From Magicicada septendecula (lineage: Eukaryota; Arthropoda; Insecta; Hemiptera; Cicadidae), in contig CM068367.1 of NCBI GenBank assembly GCA_034769895.1, forward strand, positions 348,153,611 to 348,217,610: a DNA stretch of 64,000 nt, in the 5' to 3' direction. Made by a program: the position numbers and the translations under genes. Positions 12,561 through 22,406 of this stretch are shown in pieces. The stretch's first letter is position 1. Every line of letters starts with the position of its first letter. Below the pieces are notes generated by a model. It was not told the DNA's origin. It was given only the letters and a program-made list of their open reading frames with translations, and searched no databases.

Positions 12561-13500
12561 GTCGTGTGTGGTTCTCCATGCCGATATTTTATCCAAAAGT
12601 AAGTCTAGTGATGAGAAATGCACAGAAATGTTTTAAATATTAATTCTTAATTAATTAATTAATTCGTCCGTCTTTCATAGTTGAAAGTTGGTGACTTATG
12701 TTAAATTCGGCAGATGTCTGTCTCCTCCTGTTCCGATCTTCCACTTTACGAATCAGTTGTTATAGTGTACAACTTGTTAGCTCCTCTATTTGATCCAGCC
12801 ACCATTTCGAACGTCTTCCGCAAGATCGTTGTTCTTATAAATTTTCTATGATGATGAATTTTTCCATTGTATCTCCCTGACTCGGAACAAACTGTCTAAA
12901 GAACTCTAGGACTCTCTGGTAGCGTATGCTGGATAATTTCTTTTCACATTGAGTTCATTTAGGATGCAGATATTGATTCTTTTGTCTGTTATCGTAATTT
13001 TCGATTTTATCTTTGTTCAGTTTTGAAATATGCCTTATGCAAAAATTTCCCTGGTTCAGTCTAAGTCTTGCGTGCAAATTGATTTTTTCTGTGAACTGGA
13101 GTAAACCGATAAAGCATTTGCATTGCTACGTGAGTAACAATCTTACTGTATGATGAAATTAATCGATTCCAATGACATTAAAACGATATTAAAATGATCT
13201 TTTACTTGCAATTAAACTGCATTTAATTCAATAAACTAAAAATAATATTCTCATCTTTAACAAAAAGCACACCTCTTCTTCTTTAAGACCACATATAACT
13301 AACTAGATTTTGCGCATAGTATACTAATGTAAGTGGCAAACAACGTTACAAACATGCATGAAAAATTTCGGCCCACGAGAATGAATTTTCTCAGTTTTTC
13401 TAACCTCGGGAATGTTCTGAGACATGATATTTATAGATCATTACCCAAAACTTTATTATAAGTCATTACTATTAAATGTATGAGTCATCACTATTAACAA
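12561..13500. other. AT-rich spacer
   Basis: No gene recognised. A TTAATTAATTAATTAATT run is at 12645-12663. Confidence 0.3.
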
Positions 13501-13610
13501 TTAAGAAACATATTTATTGTTTATATGGCGCAGAAAGCAAACGAAGAATGGAAACAAGCGAAATTATGAAATCAGGAAGATTTTCCTGCCTGCCTTTCCA
13601 GAAGACAGGA
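13501..13610 (+). repeat. Diverged direct repeat, copy 1
   Basis: TTAAGAAACATA, CAGAAAGCAAA, AATTATGAAATC, TCCTGCCTGCC and AAGACAGG occur in this order here and again at 14971-15062, about 1.47 kb downstream. It is an old duplication or two copies of an unrecognised repeat. A solo LTR lies between the copies. Confidence 0.6.
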
Positions 13611-14400
13611 GTCATTCTGTGATTCATCACATTTGCGTCGGCGTGAATTCATTCTGTTTTTGACACAGGCATGAAGATAATTTTGCGTGTTGTCCGTGTA
13701 AAATCGAGCATTCTTACATACAGCAATAAACATTACCAGTAGGTTTTATTTTTATACAACAAATTATAAATGGTACAATCAAACCCTATGCTGCAATGAA
13801 GGTTGTTGGTCAAACAAACCAACCACTGAATTGGTGATTTTCACCAGTGTAATTTGTGATTTTTGACAATTATATTACACTCGTAAATAGGCCTACAATT
13901 TGACAACACCGCAATAAACAATCATATTTCCATTACAATAACCATATTTCTACAAATATGGCATTTATCAGAAACGTATCGAAACGATCAAATTGGAAAA
14001 AGTGAGAAACAATGAAACAGTCATTACGTTTGTTTGATCAAACAACAGAAAACAAACACAAGTTAAAACAAATTAATTTTGCTCATTCTACATTTTAAAA
14101 ATATATTGCAAGAATAACAACCCTCTACAAAGATAAAAAAATACTGACTGTTATTCCCCCGTATTCCAGGAAGAGGAAATACGTTTACGTTAAACCAAAC
14201 CAACTCTGTATTTGAACAAATTCGGACTTCGTACCTAAAGGTGGGACAACCATAAATACATTCGATGCGCAGTTACTGTTTAGTTTTAAGGTGCAAATTA
14301 AGTATTAATAACAAAGTACATGCAACTAAAATGTTACAAAACAAAATTAATAACTTTTCTTATAAAATGATAACTTCTTTCTTTTAATAAATTACAATTT
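13611..14400. other. AT-rich spacer
   Basis: No gene recognised. TAGGCCTA occurs at 13888. Confidence 0.3.
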
Positions 14401-14867
14401 TCTTGCGACGGTCTACTTCGTCGTCGTATGGTACAGTCGAAAACAAAATATAAGACACCAATTAAATCACTAATCACCAGCTTTAATTATCACAATTAAA
14501 CAGTTTATAATTAACTCGTACAATATTTCCAAGTAGATTTATCCACACGTAATAATAATGTCGATAAATAGAGTGTCACACAATTATTAACACAATACTA
14601 CTTCACTTCGACAAACACTCAAACCGCACTAGCAAAAATCGCTCACGTAACTGAACTGACAACCCGGCTGCTATGGCTTGATAAACGCCGCGCTGGGGTC
14701 CAGTACAGCTTTCCCTCCTTAACTGCACGCCGGCGGCTTAATGCGTATCTCAGGTGTTCCTGGAACTCACTAGAACCACCTACTTGAACGACGCAACAGC
14801 TGCCACACTCGACGGGGGGAGTGGAGAATGTAGGCCTACTGGGTTGTTCGGTAGGCTTCTCGTAACA
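14401..14867 (-). repeat. Solo LTR, family copy A (minus strand)
   Basis: On the minus strand it begins TGTTACGAGAAGC at 14867 and ends near GACCGTCGCAAGA at 14401, the decayed form of the TGTTACGAC...GTCGTAACA ends of copy B (37020-37559). Shared internal blocks include TAAGGAGGGAAAG, CATAGCAGCCGG, GAGCGATTT, AAACTGTTTAATTGTGATAA, AAGCTGGTGATTAGTGA, TTGTTTTC and CTGTACCATACGAC. The terminal bases have mutated and I see no clear target duplication, so this is an old insertion. Confidence 0.72.
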
Positions 14868-14970
14868 CTATTTTTTTTTCAAATGACATGGAAGATAACA
14901 TTCTGGAATAGTTTAAAACATTTAAATAAACTCAACAAATTAAAATGGGAGAGATATATAATGTTAAATA

Positions 14971-15062
14971 TTAAGAAACATACATAGTCTTTATACAGCT
15001 CAGAAAGCAAATGAATTATGAAATCGGGTACATGTTCCTGCCTGCCTGTTCCACAAGACAGG
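14971..15062 (+). repeat. Diverged direct repeat, copy 2
   Basis: Partner of 13501-13610: same order of TTAAGAAACATA, CAGAAAGCAAA, AATTATGAAATC, TTCCTGCCTGCC and AAGACAGG, with internal gaps. Confidence 0.6.
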
Positions 15063-16990
15063 TTAACTGTCCAGAAGAAAACTTAAACACCAGAAATACC
15101 AAGACGCAAGCCATCTTCTTTCAAAATCAAAAGAAAACTGGTGAAAACAGTCCTTGGAAGTGAAACAATTATAACTAGCGTCGGAAAAGCATAGTGACTC
15201 AGCGATACAATGTTTGGTGACCGCGTTTTAGAGATATTGTTCAGTTGTTACAAAAGTAAACAGCGGCTACTGAATTATTGCATTTATGACGTATCGAAGG
15301 ATAACTGTGATGGGTTAAGATGATTAACATAAAACTTCCAAATGTTTCATTTTGCGCGATGCAAATTATTATAACTGTAACCCATTCGCCTAAGTTACCT
15401 TCCTGCTTTACTTTTCAGTTGATTGCATTTTAAGAAATAATTTACATTTTTATGAAGAAAACTTCATATTTAACAACAACCGGTATAAGAAGTTTAAGTT
15501 TTTCTTATATTCTTATACTTATTTTTATATACTTTACGGTTCGTCTTTCCACTATTTAAAGGCAGTCTTTGATCCACATCTGGATAATAGCCTTCGAGTG
15601 AACTATCGGTAGGCCTACTATATGATCAAACCTTTGCCCTTGGGGTTTATACATAACAAATAATAAAAATATAACAAATGCTAAATATACAAAAATGATA
15701 AGACTAATCGAAATTTTCATCTGTGCTGTATAAACAATAATCAATTTGGTGAAATATTACCAGTTACATATTTATTGCATGGAAGGAATACAACTTTGTT
15801 AGCATACTCACGAGTTATAATTTTACTGCCAATTTAATGTTTATGCAGCCCAACAATTTGTAAACGTGTGGCATTACAGAAACCATGTTTGATACTTAAT
15901 TTGTGAATGAGCATGCAGATTAACTTACTTTCAATTGTTATTTATGTACAGGAAGTCGGCGGAACTGAATTAATTCAAATATTCAACTCTAACTGTACGT
16001 TTTACTTTACCTGTCCTCGAAGCCTAACTATAATGTATAGTCCTAATCAAGAATCGTGATCCCCTGCCGTCGATCTTTCAGAATCTATAGCTGTGTTTTA
16101 AAGATCGTAATATTAATATAATTAAGCAGTCGGTTAGCTTATAACTTTGAAGCCTTAAGAATCTCGTATTCCTCGACGGCTTTCGTGGATAGATTTTATT
16201 GTCTCATGTGTATCTGACTCATAGGCTATAACTTCACTATAACTGGTGTTGGCGCTGCAACGCTCTGCATTATTTCTCTTCATATCTTCACTAATTGTGT
16301 TTCTTCAATTCATTCTTCAATCATCCCCCATTCTCTCTTTCCTTTTAGTCTTTTCTGCATCCCATTTTATGCCTTTAATGAACTTTCTTGCCTCCCGTCT
16401 TAATGACCTTCCTCTATTTGTTTGTGTGCACCACTTCTTATACTTTTCTATCAATGGATTTGCGTTCTTTTTATTTGTCCGGTCAATGCATATCATACCA
16501 AACAAAAATTAAAAATTATAATATCCTCCTGCAGCAATAAATTAAGTTCGTAACAAGCATTTAAACTTAATTGACTAAGAAGAAAATAGAAGGAAAACAG
16601 GTTTATTTTTTAAAACAATTATGTAAATTTACTACAATAAAAACTGAAAGACTTATTAGTGTTAAAATATTTAACAGTTAAATGTCTGTATTTGTCATAA
16701 ATGATTATGTCAACCTTCCGTTAGACATTAGATTAAAAGAAACCCAATTAAAGTTTATTGTCCAGTTTATTGTCCCACCCCATAGCATTTACATTGTTTT
16801 ACAACATACTATAAATAAAACAAATAATTCTACAATAAGTACGATCCCATATATAATCTGTTAAAATTTTAAACTGTACAAAATTAATGTTGTTTATGGT
16901 GTTAAACCATACAATCCACAAACTACTTCCTGCTTTTGGAGTTTTACTGGATTGTAAAAGTACCTATACTAATAAACTGAACATATTTTT
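15063..16990. other. AT-rich region, no gene recognised
   Basis: Only short open frames. On the minus strand 16205-16510 encodes a basic stretch (KYKKWCTQTNRGRSLRREAR) followed by a stop and further basic sequence. It looks more like eroded coding DNA than random spacer, but I cannot assign it. TAGGCCTA occurs at 15610. Confidence 0.35.
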
Positions 16991-17015
16991 AAAATATTAT
17001 ATACATATATATATA

Positions 17016-17562
17016 TATATTCTTCTTCGTCTTCAGCAGCGCAACAACCCATTACTGAGTCAAGGCCTCCTTTAACAGCCTGCGCCAGCTGTCCCGGTCA
17101 AGTGCAGCTGCTCTCCAGATCCGGGTCCGCCAGCGAAAGAAACTGACAGGTTTCTGCACATAAAAGTTTTACAGATGGACTATGTGAATTCTCCGATCCA
17201 ACCCCCAACCTGGAGGACTAGGAACTTTAATTTCGGGGTGCTCTTCCCCTAGAGTTGCTTTCACTTCAGCTGACGAGCTCTCTCTGCCCGGTCGCAGTAG
17301 GCTGACTCAGCCCATGTTGGGCTACTATAGCCTCCTCCGCCTCCACACTAGATGCAGACTCTGGTGCTGATGTGCACCATCCTGCCCGGCCAGGACCCAG
17401 GATACCCCCAGGCTGTCCTGGCAGAACCCCCATCTCTCGTTGCTAACCGATCCACTCCGCCGAAGGGATTGGTTACCACAACCTTGGAGTGGATTGCTCG
17501 GCGTAACAGGGCCCACCGACGTGTAGGTGAGAGTGGAGTTGGGGTGGAGAGGGTGGTGCATT
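17016..17562 (-). mobile_element. LINE 3' end (R4/Dong-like) in an (AT)n tract, minus strand
   Basis: Read on the minus strand, the frame RTRIWRAAALDRDSWRRLLK continues as EALTQ and a stop near 17056. This is the typical C-terminus of an R4/Dong- or RTE-related LINE ORF. A short 3' UTR follows and ends in a GAAGAAGAA tail at 17016-17030. The body is flanked by AT repeats on both sides (16993-17015 and 17563-17575). Dong-type elements are known to favour microsatellite targets, which fits. The 5' part is missing and upstream frames are broken. The clade is an inference from the tail and C-terminus only. Confidence 0.55.
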
Positions 17563-17575
17563 TCTATATATATAT

Positions 17576-17818
17576 TGTAACGTGCGGTTTCTGCGAGAGG
17601 CGGGTGTTAGCGAAACGTACACCTTTAGTCAAGCCCCAAATGTTGGGTTCGCCAATTCTGTAACGTACCGCTTTTTGAGGTGTTGTATAGTTAAATCCTG
17701 CCCCACGTTGTACGCGTCATTTCTGTAACGTACCGCTTTTTTCGAGGCACTTGACCACTTACGAGTATATTGCAATTACAAGCTTTGTTAATTCTGCCCC
17801 ACAGTTGTACGCCAATTC
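17576..17818 (-). repeat. Tandem LTR-end plus primer-site units
   Basis: On the minus strand three units follow one another: 17818-17724, 17723-17659 and 17658-17576. They end in GCGGTACGTTACA or the similar CCGCACGTTACA. Two begin GAATTGGCG and the middle one begins with a decayed version (GAAATGACGCG). After that comes a CAAC...GGGGC primer-binding-like stretch (TGGCGTACAACTGTGGGGC, GACGCGTACAACGTGGGGC, TGGCGAACCCAACATTTG). The 5' LTR has one such unit before the real primer-binding site. It looks as if the LTR terminus and the adjacent primer site were duplicated together. Confidence 0.7.
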
Positions 17819-19657
17819 TGTAACGTACCGCTTTTTCGTGAGGTGTAGTAGAGTTATATTGTATGCCTCATGCAGTATGCGTCACTTTTGAATTATACTA
17901 ACTGACGTTTTAAACGGTATAAATAAAGGATTTTGTTTATCTTGTTTTACTCAATCTAAAAGAAATCGAGAGTGTGTGATTTGGGGTCAAGGAGGTAATT
18001 TGTTCAGCCTTATGCAGAAGAGAGAGTAAGTATCATTATTGCCCCTCTGTTGTGACGATTCCTTCTGTATGTTGTGCTGAAATTTTCATTAACTACCCAC
18101 TACAATAAATTATAACACGTTATAATTCAATATTAATTTTCAATAATATGGCTTTATTGATTATTGACTTTTGTCTCCAGCCACCAAAGTATAGGTATCA
18201 CAATTAATCTTTTTAAAAAGAAAACATCATCTCGACTTTACCGAGTAAACATAGATCTGTCTAAAGAACAAAACATATATGTTGTTATTTAGCCAATATT
18301 ACGCTATAATAAAATACATCAGTTATTACATAATTCTTATTAATTCCCCAGGGTTCAGGGTGAAGTCTTTGTGTTATGAGAGTGTCAGAAATGGCTAATT
18401 GCTACGCTTTACAAATATCAAAAATTAATAAATAATTTTGTTTATTTTTCACATGTTACGTAGTTTCCGGAATTGCCGTAAGAGAGCAGCATGTATTTGT
18501 TTACTTTTGAAAGAAACATATGATAAAATGAATATTTTTTGTTCAATTTCACTATTAAAAAACGAGTTTTCTTCTGGATTTATTACGAAAAATGTTTATA
18601 TTACCTCGCTCCGTGTTGTCCTTACTGGATTGAAGTTTTATTCTGTGATGAGGTACGTCTTGCGTTATTATTTCCTTTTCATTTCGAGTATTTTCTGATT
18701 GTCTACTAGAAGTAGGCCGAACTATATTGGATCCTCATAATGTTTTCATCCACTGGTTTTTAATGTATATCACCATTTAATTTGGATTCCTCAGGTATGA
18801 TTAGTTAGTATTCACTTTGTTTATTACTCTTGCGTGAATTTCGCCTCCTCCAACGTCCAAAAAAGATTATTTTTTTATAATTTTTGTCGCATCGTTTCTT
18901 CAACAACTCTGGTTCAGGTCAAAATTTTTATATCTTATTTAACAATACTTGTTATTTTTCATCACTCTTAGTAACACATAGTATTTTTATTATGTAGGCA
19001 GTTTGTGATTATTATAAATTTATATTTTATTTATGGAAAAATAATTCCCTTCCATTCCGGTTTATTTACTAATTTAATTCACATAATATGTTTTGGTTAA
19101 TTTTTTTATGACATTGTATATAAATATTTTATCATTTTATTATCATTAAATAAATTTATATATTATTTATTTAGTCTCGAATAGTGTTCATACCCGGTAC
19201 TACTTCCTGTTGTCATTTCCTTCATAGGATTATTGAAATTTTATATTATCTTTGGTAGTTAAAATTTTTATGTCTTTTAAAATTAACCCTGGGTTTTCTT
19301 ACAATCTAACACAATTATTTGAAAAAATATAATATTAACTTGGGTATAACAATTTGTGGTTCATACAATATAAATTACAATAAATAAATAAAATTACAAA
19401 AATCAATTAGTATTATTACATACTACTTCCATAGTTTTATCCTATCCAAAACATACAGCACAGTTTAGTAATACATTAATTTCACTTTGGTTTTTCACCT
19501 CAATGGGTACACTAGAACTCACTTCGCACTATATACCACTCGAATTGTTTATTAGGTGGAGTGATATAATTAAATTTTGAGCGAGCTTTAGTTCTACCCA
19601 TTTCTGACTTTTATTCTCATGATTTACTTTATTGGGACCAGGTTATGTACCGTTACA
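17724..19657 (-). repeat. 3' LTR of the gag-only element
   Basis: 1934 bp, aligned to 22407-24336 along its full length. Differences seen include small indels near 18880, 19012, 19115 and 19270 and scattered substitutions. On the minus strand it is preceded by the polypurine tract and followed by two further tandem terminal units (17576-17723) that the 5' LTR lacks. Confidence 0.88.
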
Positions 19658-19673
19658 TAAAGCCCCCCCACTA
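19658..19673 (-). promoter_or_regulatory. Polypurine tract
   Basis: On the minus strand AGTGGGGGGGCTTTA lies directly before the TGTAACGG start of the 3' LTR. This is the expected place and composition of a plus-strand primer, and it fixes the element's orientation. Confidence 0.75.
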
Positions 19674-20998
19674 GAACAAATTTATTTTAGTTCAACTCGT
19701 TGATAGAAATAAATTGTTGATTGGTTCAAGTCTCCTAATGGTCTTGACTTTGTTTTCATAATAATGTTTCATTTCTGACCGATTATAAACTCTGGTAATT
19801 CAGACTTGTGGTAATTGTCGTTTTCTTACTTAACTCTCTCTCTCTTGGAGGCAAATTCATCAATTATTTCTCGGGGTTAGTGGTACTTCCACATTTTATT
19901 TGATAAGGACTGGTCACACTAATCACATTAAACTTGTTTTAACACTCATTTCTATTTACTTTTATATATTCGCTTTATCAATTAAGCTTCTGTCTGCTAC
20001 CTTCCTTCTATTTTCTTCATTTATACTTCTGGAATCGAATATCAATCTATACAGCTATTTTATAATTATTATCCCTTAAATATTCAATTTCCCTAACATT
20101 TTTCCCTATCCTGTGCGGTGGTTCCAGTCGGGTGGCCACTCTGGGTCCATACACCGCTGTCCATCCTTACACCTTCTGAGACCAGGGGAACATCATCCCT
20201 GCTCATAAAAATTATTGCCGAAACATTTCTACGGTCAATACATAAAAATAAAAAAATTATAAGTAGTAGTCAATTAGCGACTAGTACCAAACACTTTTGG
20301 GATTCTTCATACTGTAGCTGTTTGTATTTATTTATATATTTCTTCTTCTCCTTGATTCCTTCTTTTTTATCATTAATTAATAGCATATAACATCATTGAT
20401 AGGCCTTATGTTAAAATTCTTTTGACTTTACTTCTTGTGACATATTTCTCCGTATCATTTCTTCTTAATTAATCTTCAATTCCGAGAAATTCTAATTATA
20501 GTATTAATTATCATCCTCCTTCAGTTTCATTGGAGTCATTAAATTATTCTTTATTCTTCTTATTTGGCTTTATTAACTGAGCACATTACCATCAATTGTT
20601 TATTTATATATTCTTCTTTTGTTACCATTACAAATATTATTTTTTCCTATTATTTCAGTTTAAATCCGTTATTTATAATTAAATTATATAATCTGTTCTT
20701 ACATTTTCTTAGTGGTTTGTCTTTTTATTTTAAATTATATGGTTTCGAAATATCTTAAGTAATATGTTCTTACATACTTTTTATTAATTCTAATGGTTGC
20801 AAAATATCTTAAGTAAGTTGTACTTACACACTTTTTGAATTTTGGTTTTTTGTCTCTTCATTTTAAATTATATTGTTCGAAATAAGTTGAATAAGTTGTC
20901 CTTACGTCTTTTGGAATTTTGGGGTTTTTATTTACAATGGGTTGCTTGGTCCTGTATCCATAAAATCCGTCCCTTTTTCTGGTTTGTTTGGAGTCTGT
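19674..20998 (-). other. Non-coding 3' internal region of the LTR element
   Basis: About 1.3 kb of very AT-rich DNA where pol would be expected. The plus strand shows three loose repeats near 20694-20915 sharing TTCTTACA, TTTTAAATTATAT and CGAAATATCTTAAGTAA. No pol remnant is recognisable in any frame, so pol is replaced or long lost, not merely frameshifted. Confidence 0.6.
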
Positions 20999-22312
20999 TT
21001 AACCGTGGTCCATTATTTCAGGTACTCCATGTTCTCGGATTGCTGGGGTGTTCGTACTTAATTCTCTCCTTGATAATCTTCTTACCATCCGGCTCTCCCA
21101 TTTTGCTGCTATGAAACTTTCACTTAAGTACCAGTCTTCCGTCATAATTCGTTCCTTTTTGGCTAACCAGTATTGTACCTCCTCTAACCTAACATAGTTG
21201 CTCATATTTAATCTCATTTCATTCCCTTTTACCTCTGAATTATTTGCCCAATATTTGCATGTTGTCTTCCATCTTGATAATCTGACTAATATCTTTTGAT
21301 GCACTTCAATCATCGACACATTTAACTGGGATGTAAACTTAATTAACTCCCTCTGTTCCTTAATTGGAAGGTTAAATACATTAATTAATCCACCTGTAAT
21401 CATCTCCCATTCTTCCTTGGTATTTATTATTTTCTTTCTACTTGTTTTTATTATTTTCTTGGTCTTCTTTTCCACGGTTTGAACATCCTTTTTGTTGTGG
21501 CTATTTTTATTTTCAGATGGCATTACACCTTGGTATTCTGTAATTTCTATTTCCTTCCTCCTCTCTTCTGTATTCGTACTTACTTTAATACCTTCTGAAG
21601 TGCTGTCCAATGTTTCATCCAAATTATTGGAACTATGGTCCATTTGTTTATTTGTCTCCTCTTTGTATGTATCTGCTTTTTGGATACGCGTATTAACATT
21701 TTCAAACTTCTCTCCGAAAGTTTTCCATATCTCCTTATTGACATTCTCCATTTTACACTCAAATTGTTTTAAATTCTTATTATTCTCTTCAAATTTTGCA
21801 TTCATCTCTTCTCTTTGCCCTTCGACCGCTTCCTTCAGTTCATGGTATCGTTCATTCATAGTTTGTTTTAAGTTTTCCTCCTGTTTCTTAAAATTCTCCT
21901 TATTTTCCTCATTGGTTTGTTTCAAGGCTTCCTCCTGTTTTCTAAAATTTTCATCTATTTTGTCAAATTTTTCCTCCTGTCTCCTAAAATTTTCTTTATT
22001 TTCCTCATTGGTTCGCTTATTATCTTCCTTCTGTTCCTTAAATTGTTCTGCCATAAATTTCATCATGTCTTGCCAATTAGGTTCTTCTATGGCTACCGCT
22101 TTGTCTGGTTGGTCCCCTTGGGCATCCTCTTCTATTATTTCCGTTTCCGTATCCAAAACTACTTCGGTTTCTTCTTTATCACCTGTCTGTTGGTCCATTT
22201 CACTGTCCGTGACTAACTCTATTTCTTGTTCCTGTCCACCTTCTTCAGTCTCCTTTTCTTCTGCCCTCTTCTTCGATTTTCCTCGGGTATTAGGCATTTC
22301 TTGTTTTCTCAT
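20999..22312 (-). CDS. Gag-like coiled-coil protein of the LTR element
   Basis: Open frame of 437 codons on the minus strand from the first ATG (MRKQEMPNTRGK). The frame is open three codons further up, but only through a TTG. The N-terminal 30 residues are basic. Residues about 30-75 are very acidic. Residues about 80-225 form a long charged coiled coil with repeated TNEENKENFRRQEE / TNEENKENFKKQEE blocks. The last 150 residues are a folded-looking domain containing WEMITGGLINVFNLPIKEQR and ILVRLSRWKTTCKYW. No CCHC knuckle, protease or RT motif is present. Coiled-coil gags of this kind occur in arthropod Gypsy-type elements. The position directly after the 5' LTR supports a gag role; lack of pol makes the element non-autonomous. 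The frame has no internal stops. Confidence 0.75.
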   Translation of the reverse strand: MRKQEMPNTRGKSKKRAEEKETEEGGQEQEIELVTDSEMDQQTGDKEETEVVLDTETEIIEEDAQGDQPDKAVAIEEPNWQDMMKFMAEQFKEQKEDNKRTNEENKENFRRQEEKFDKIDENFRKQEEALKQTNEENKENFKKQEENLKQTMNERYHELKEAVEGQREEMNAKFEENNKNLKQFECKMENVNKEIWKTFGEKFENVNTRIQKADTYKEETNKQMDHSSNNLDETLDSTSEGIKVSTNTEERRKEIEITEYQGVMPSENKNSHNKKDVQTVEKKTKKIIKTSRKKIINTKEEWEMITGGLINVFNLPIKEQRELIKFTSQLNVSMIEVHQKILVRLSRWKTTCKYWANNSEVKGNEMRLNMSNYVRLEEVQYWLAKKERIMTEDWYLSESFIAAKWESRMVRRLSRRELSTNTPAIREHGVPEIMDHG

Positions 22313-22384
22313 AACTGCCAACGATAATTAGATTTTTTGATATATATTTTTATTAAATATCAAAATTCTTTTCTAATTACCGCC

Positions 22385-22402
22385 CTTTTACGTTGAGCGC
22401 CA
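22385..22402 (-). promoter_or_regulatory. Primer-binding-site-like sequence
   Basis: Four bases after the 5' LTR on the minus strand comes TGGCGCTCAACGTAAAAG. TGGCG at this place is the usual start of a tRNA primer-binding site in Gypsy-type elements. I could not check the exact tRNA. Confidence 0.6.
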
Positions 22403-22406
22403 ATTC

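Noticed and set aside
17325-17663. Open frames on both strands next to the LTR element
   Set aside because: They lie in the LINE 3' fragment and the LTR terminal units, overlap on opposite strands and lack recognisable domains.
18438-18698. 86-codon open frame present twice (also 23123-23383)
   Set aside because: Identical because the LTRs are duplicated. It has no motif and runs antisense to the element.
21492-22331. 279-codon plus-strand open frame rich in S, F and C
   Set aside because: It is the exact antisense of the gag-like coiled-coil ORF. The lysine/glutamate-rich sense strand explains the open antisense.
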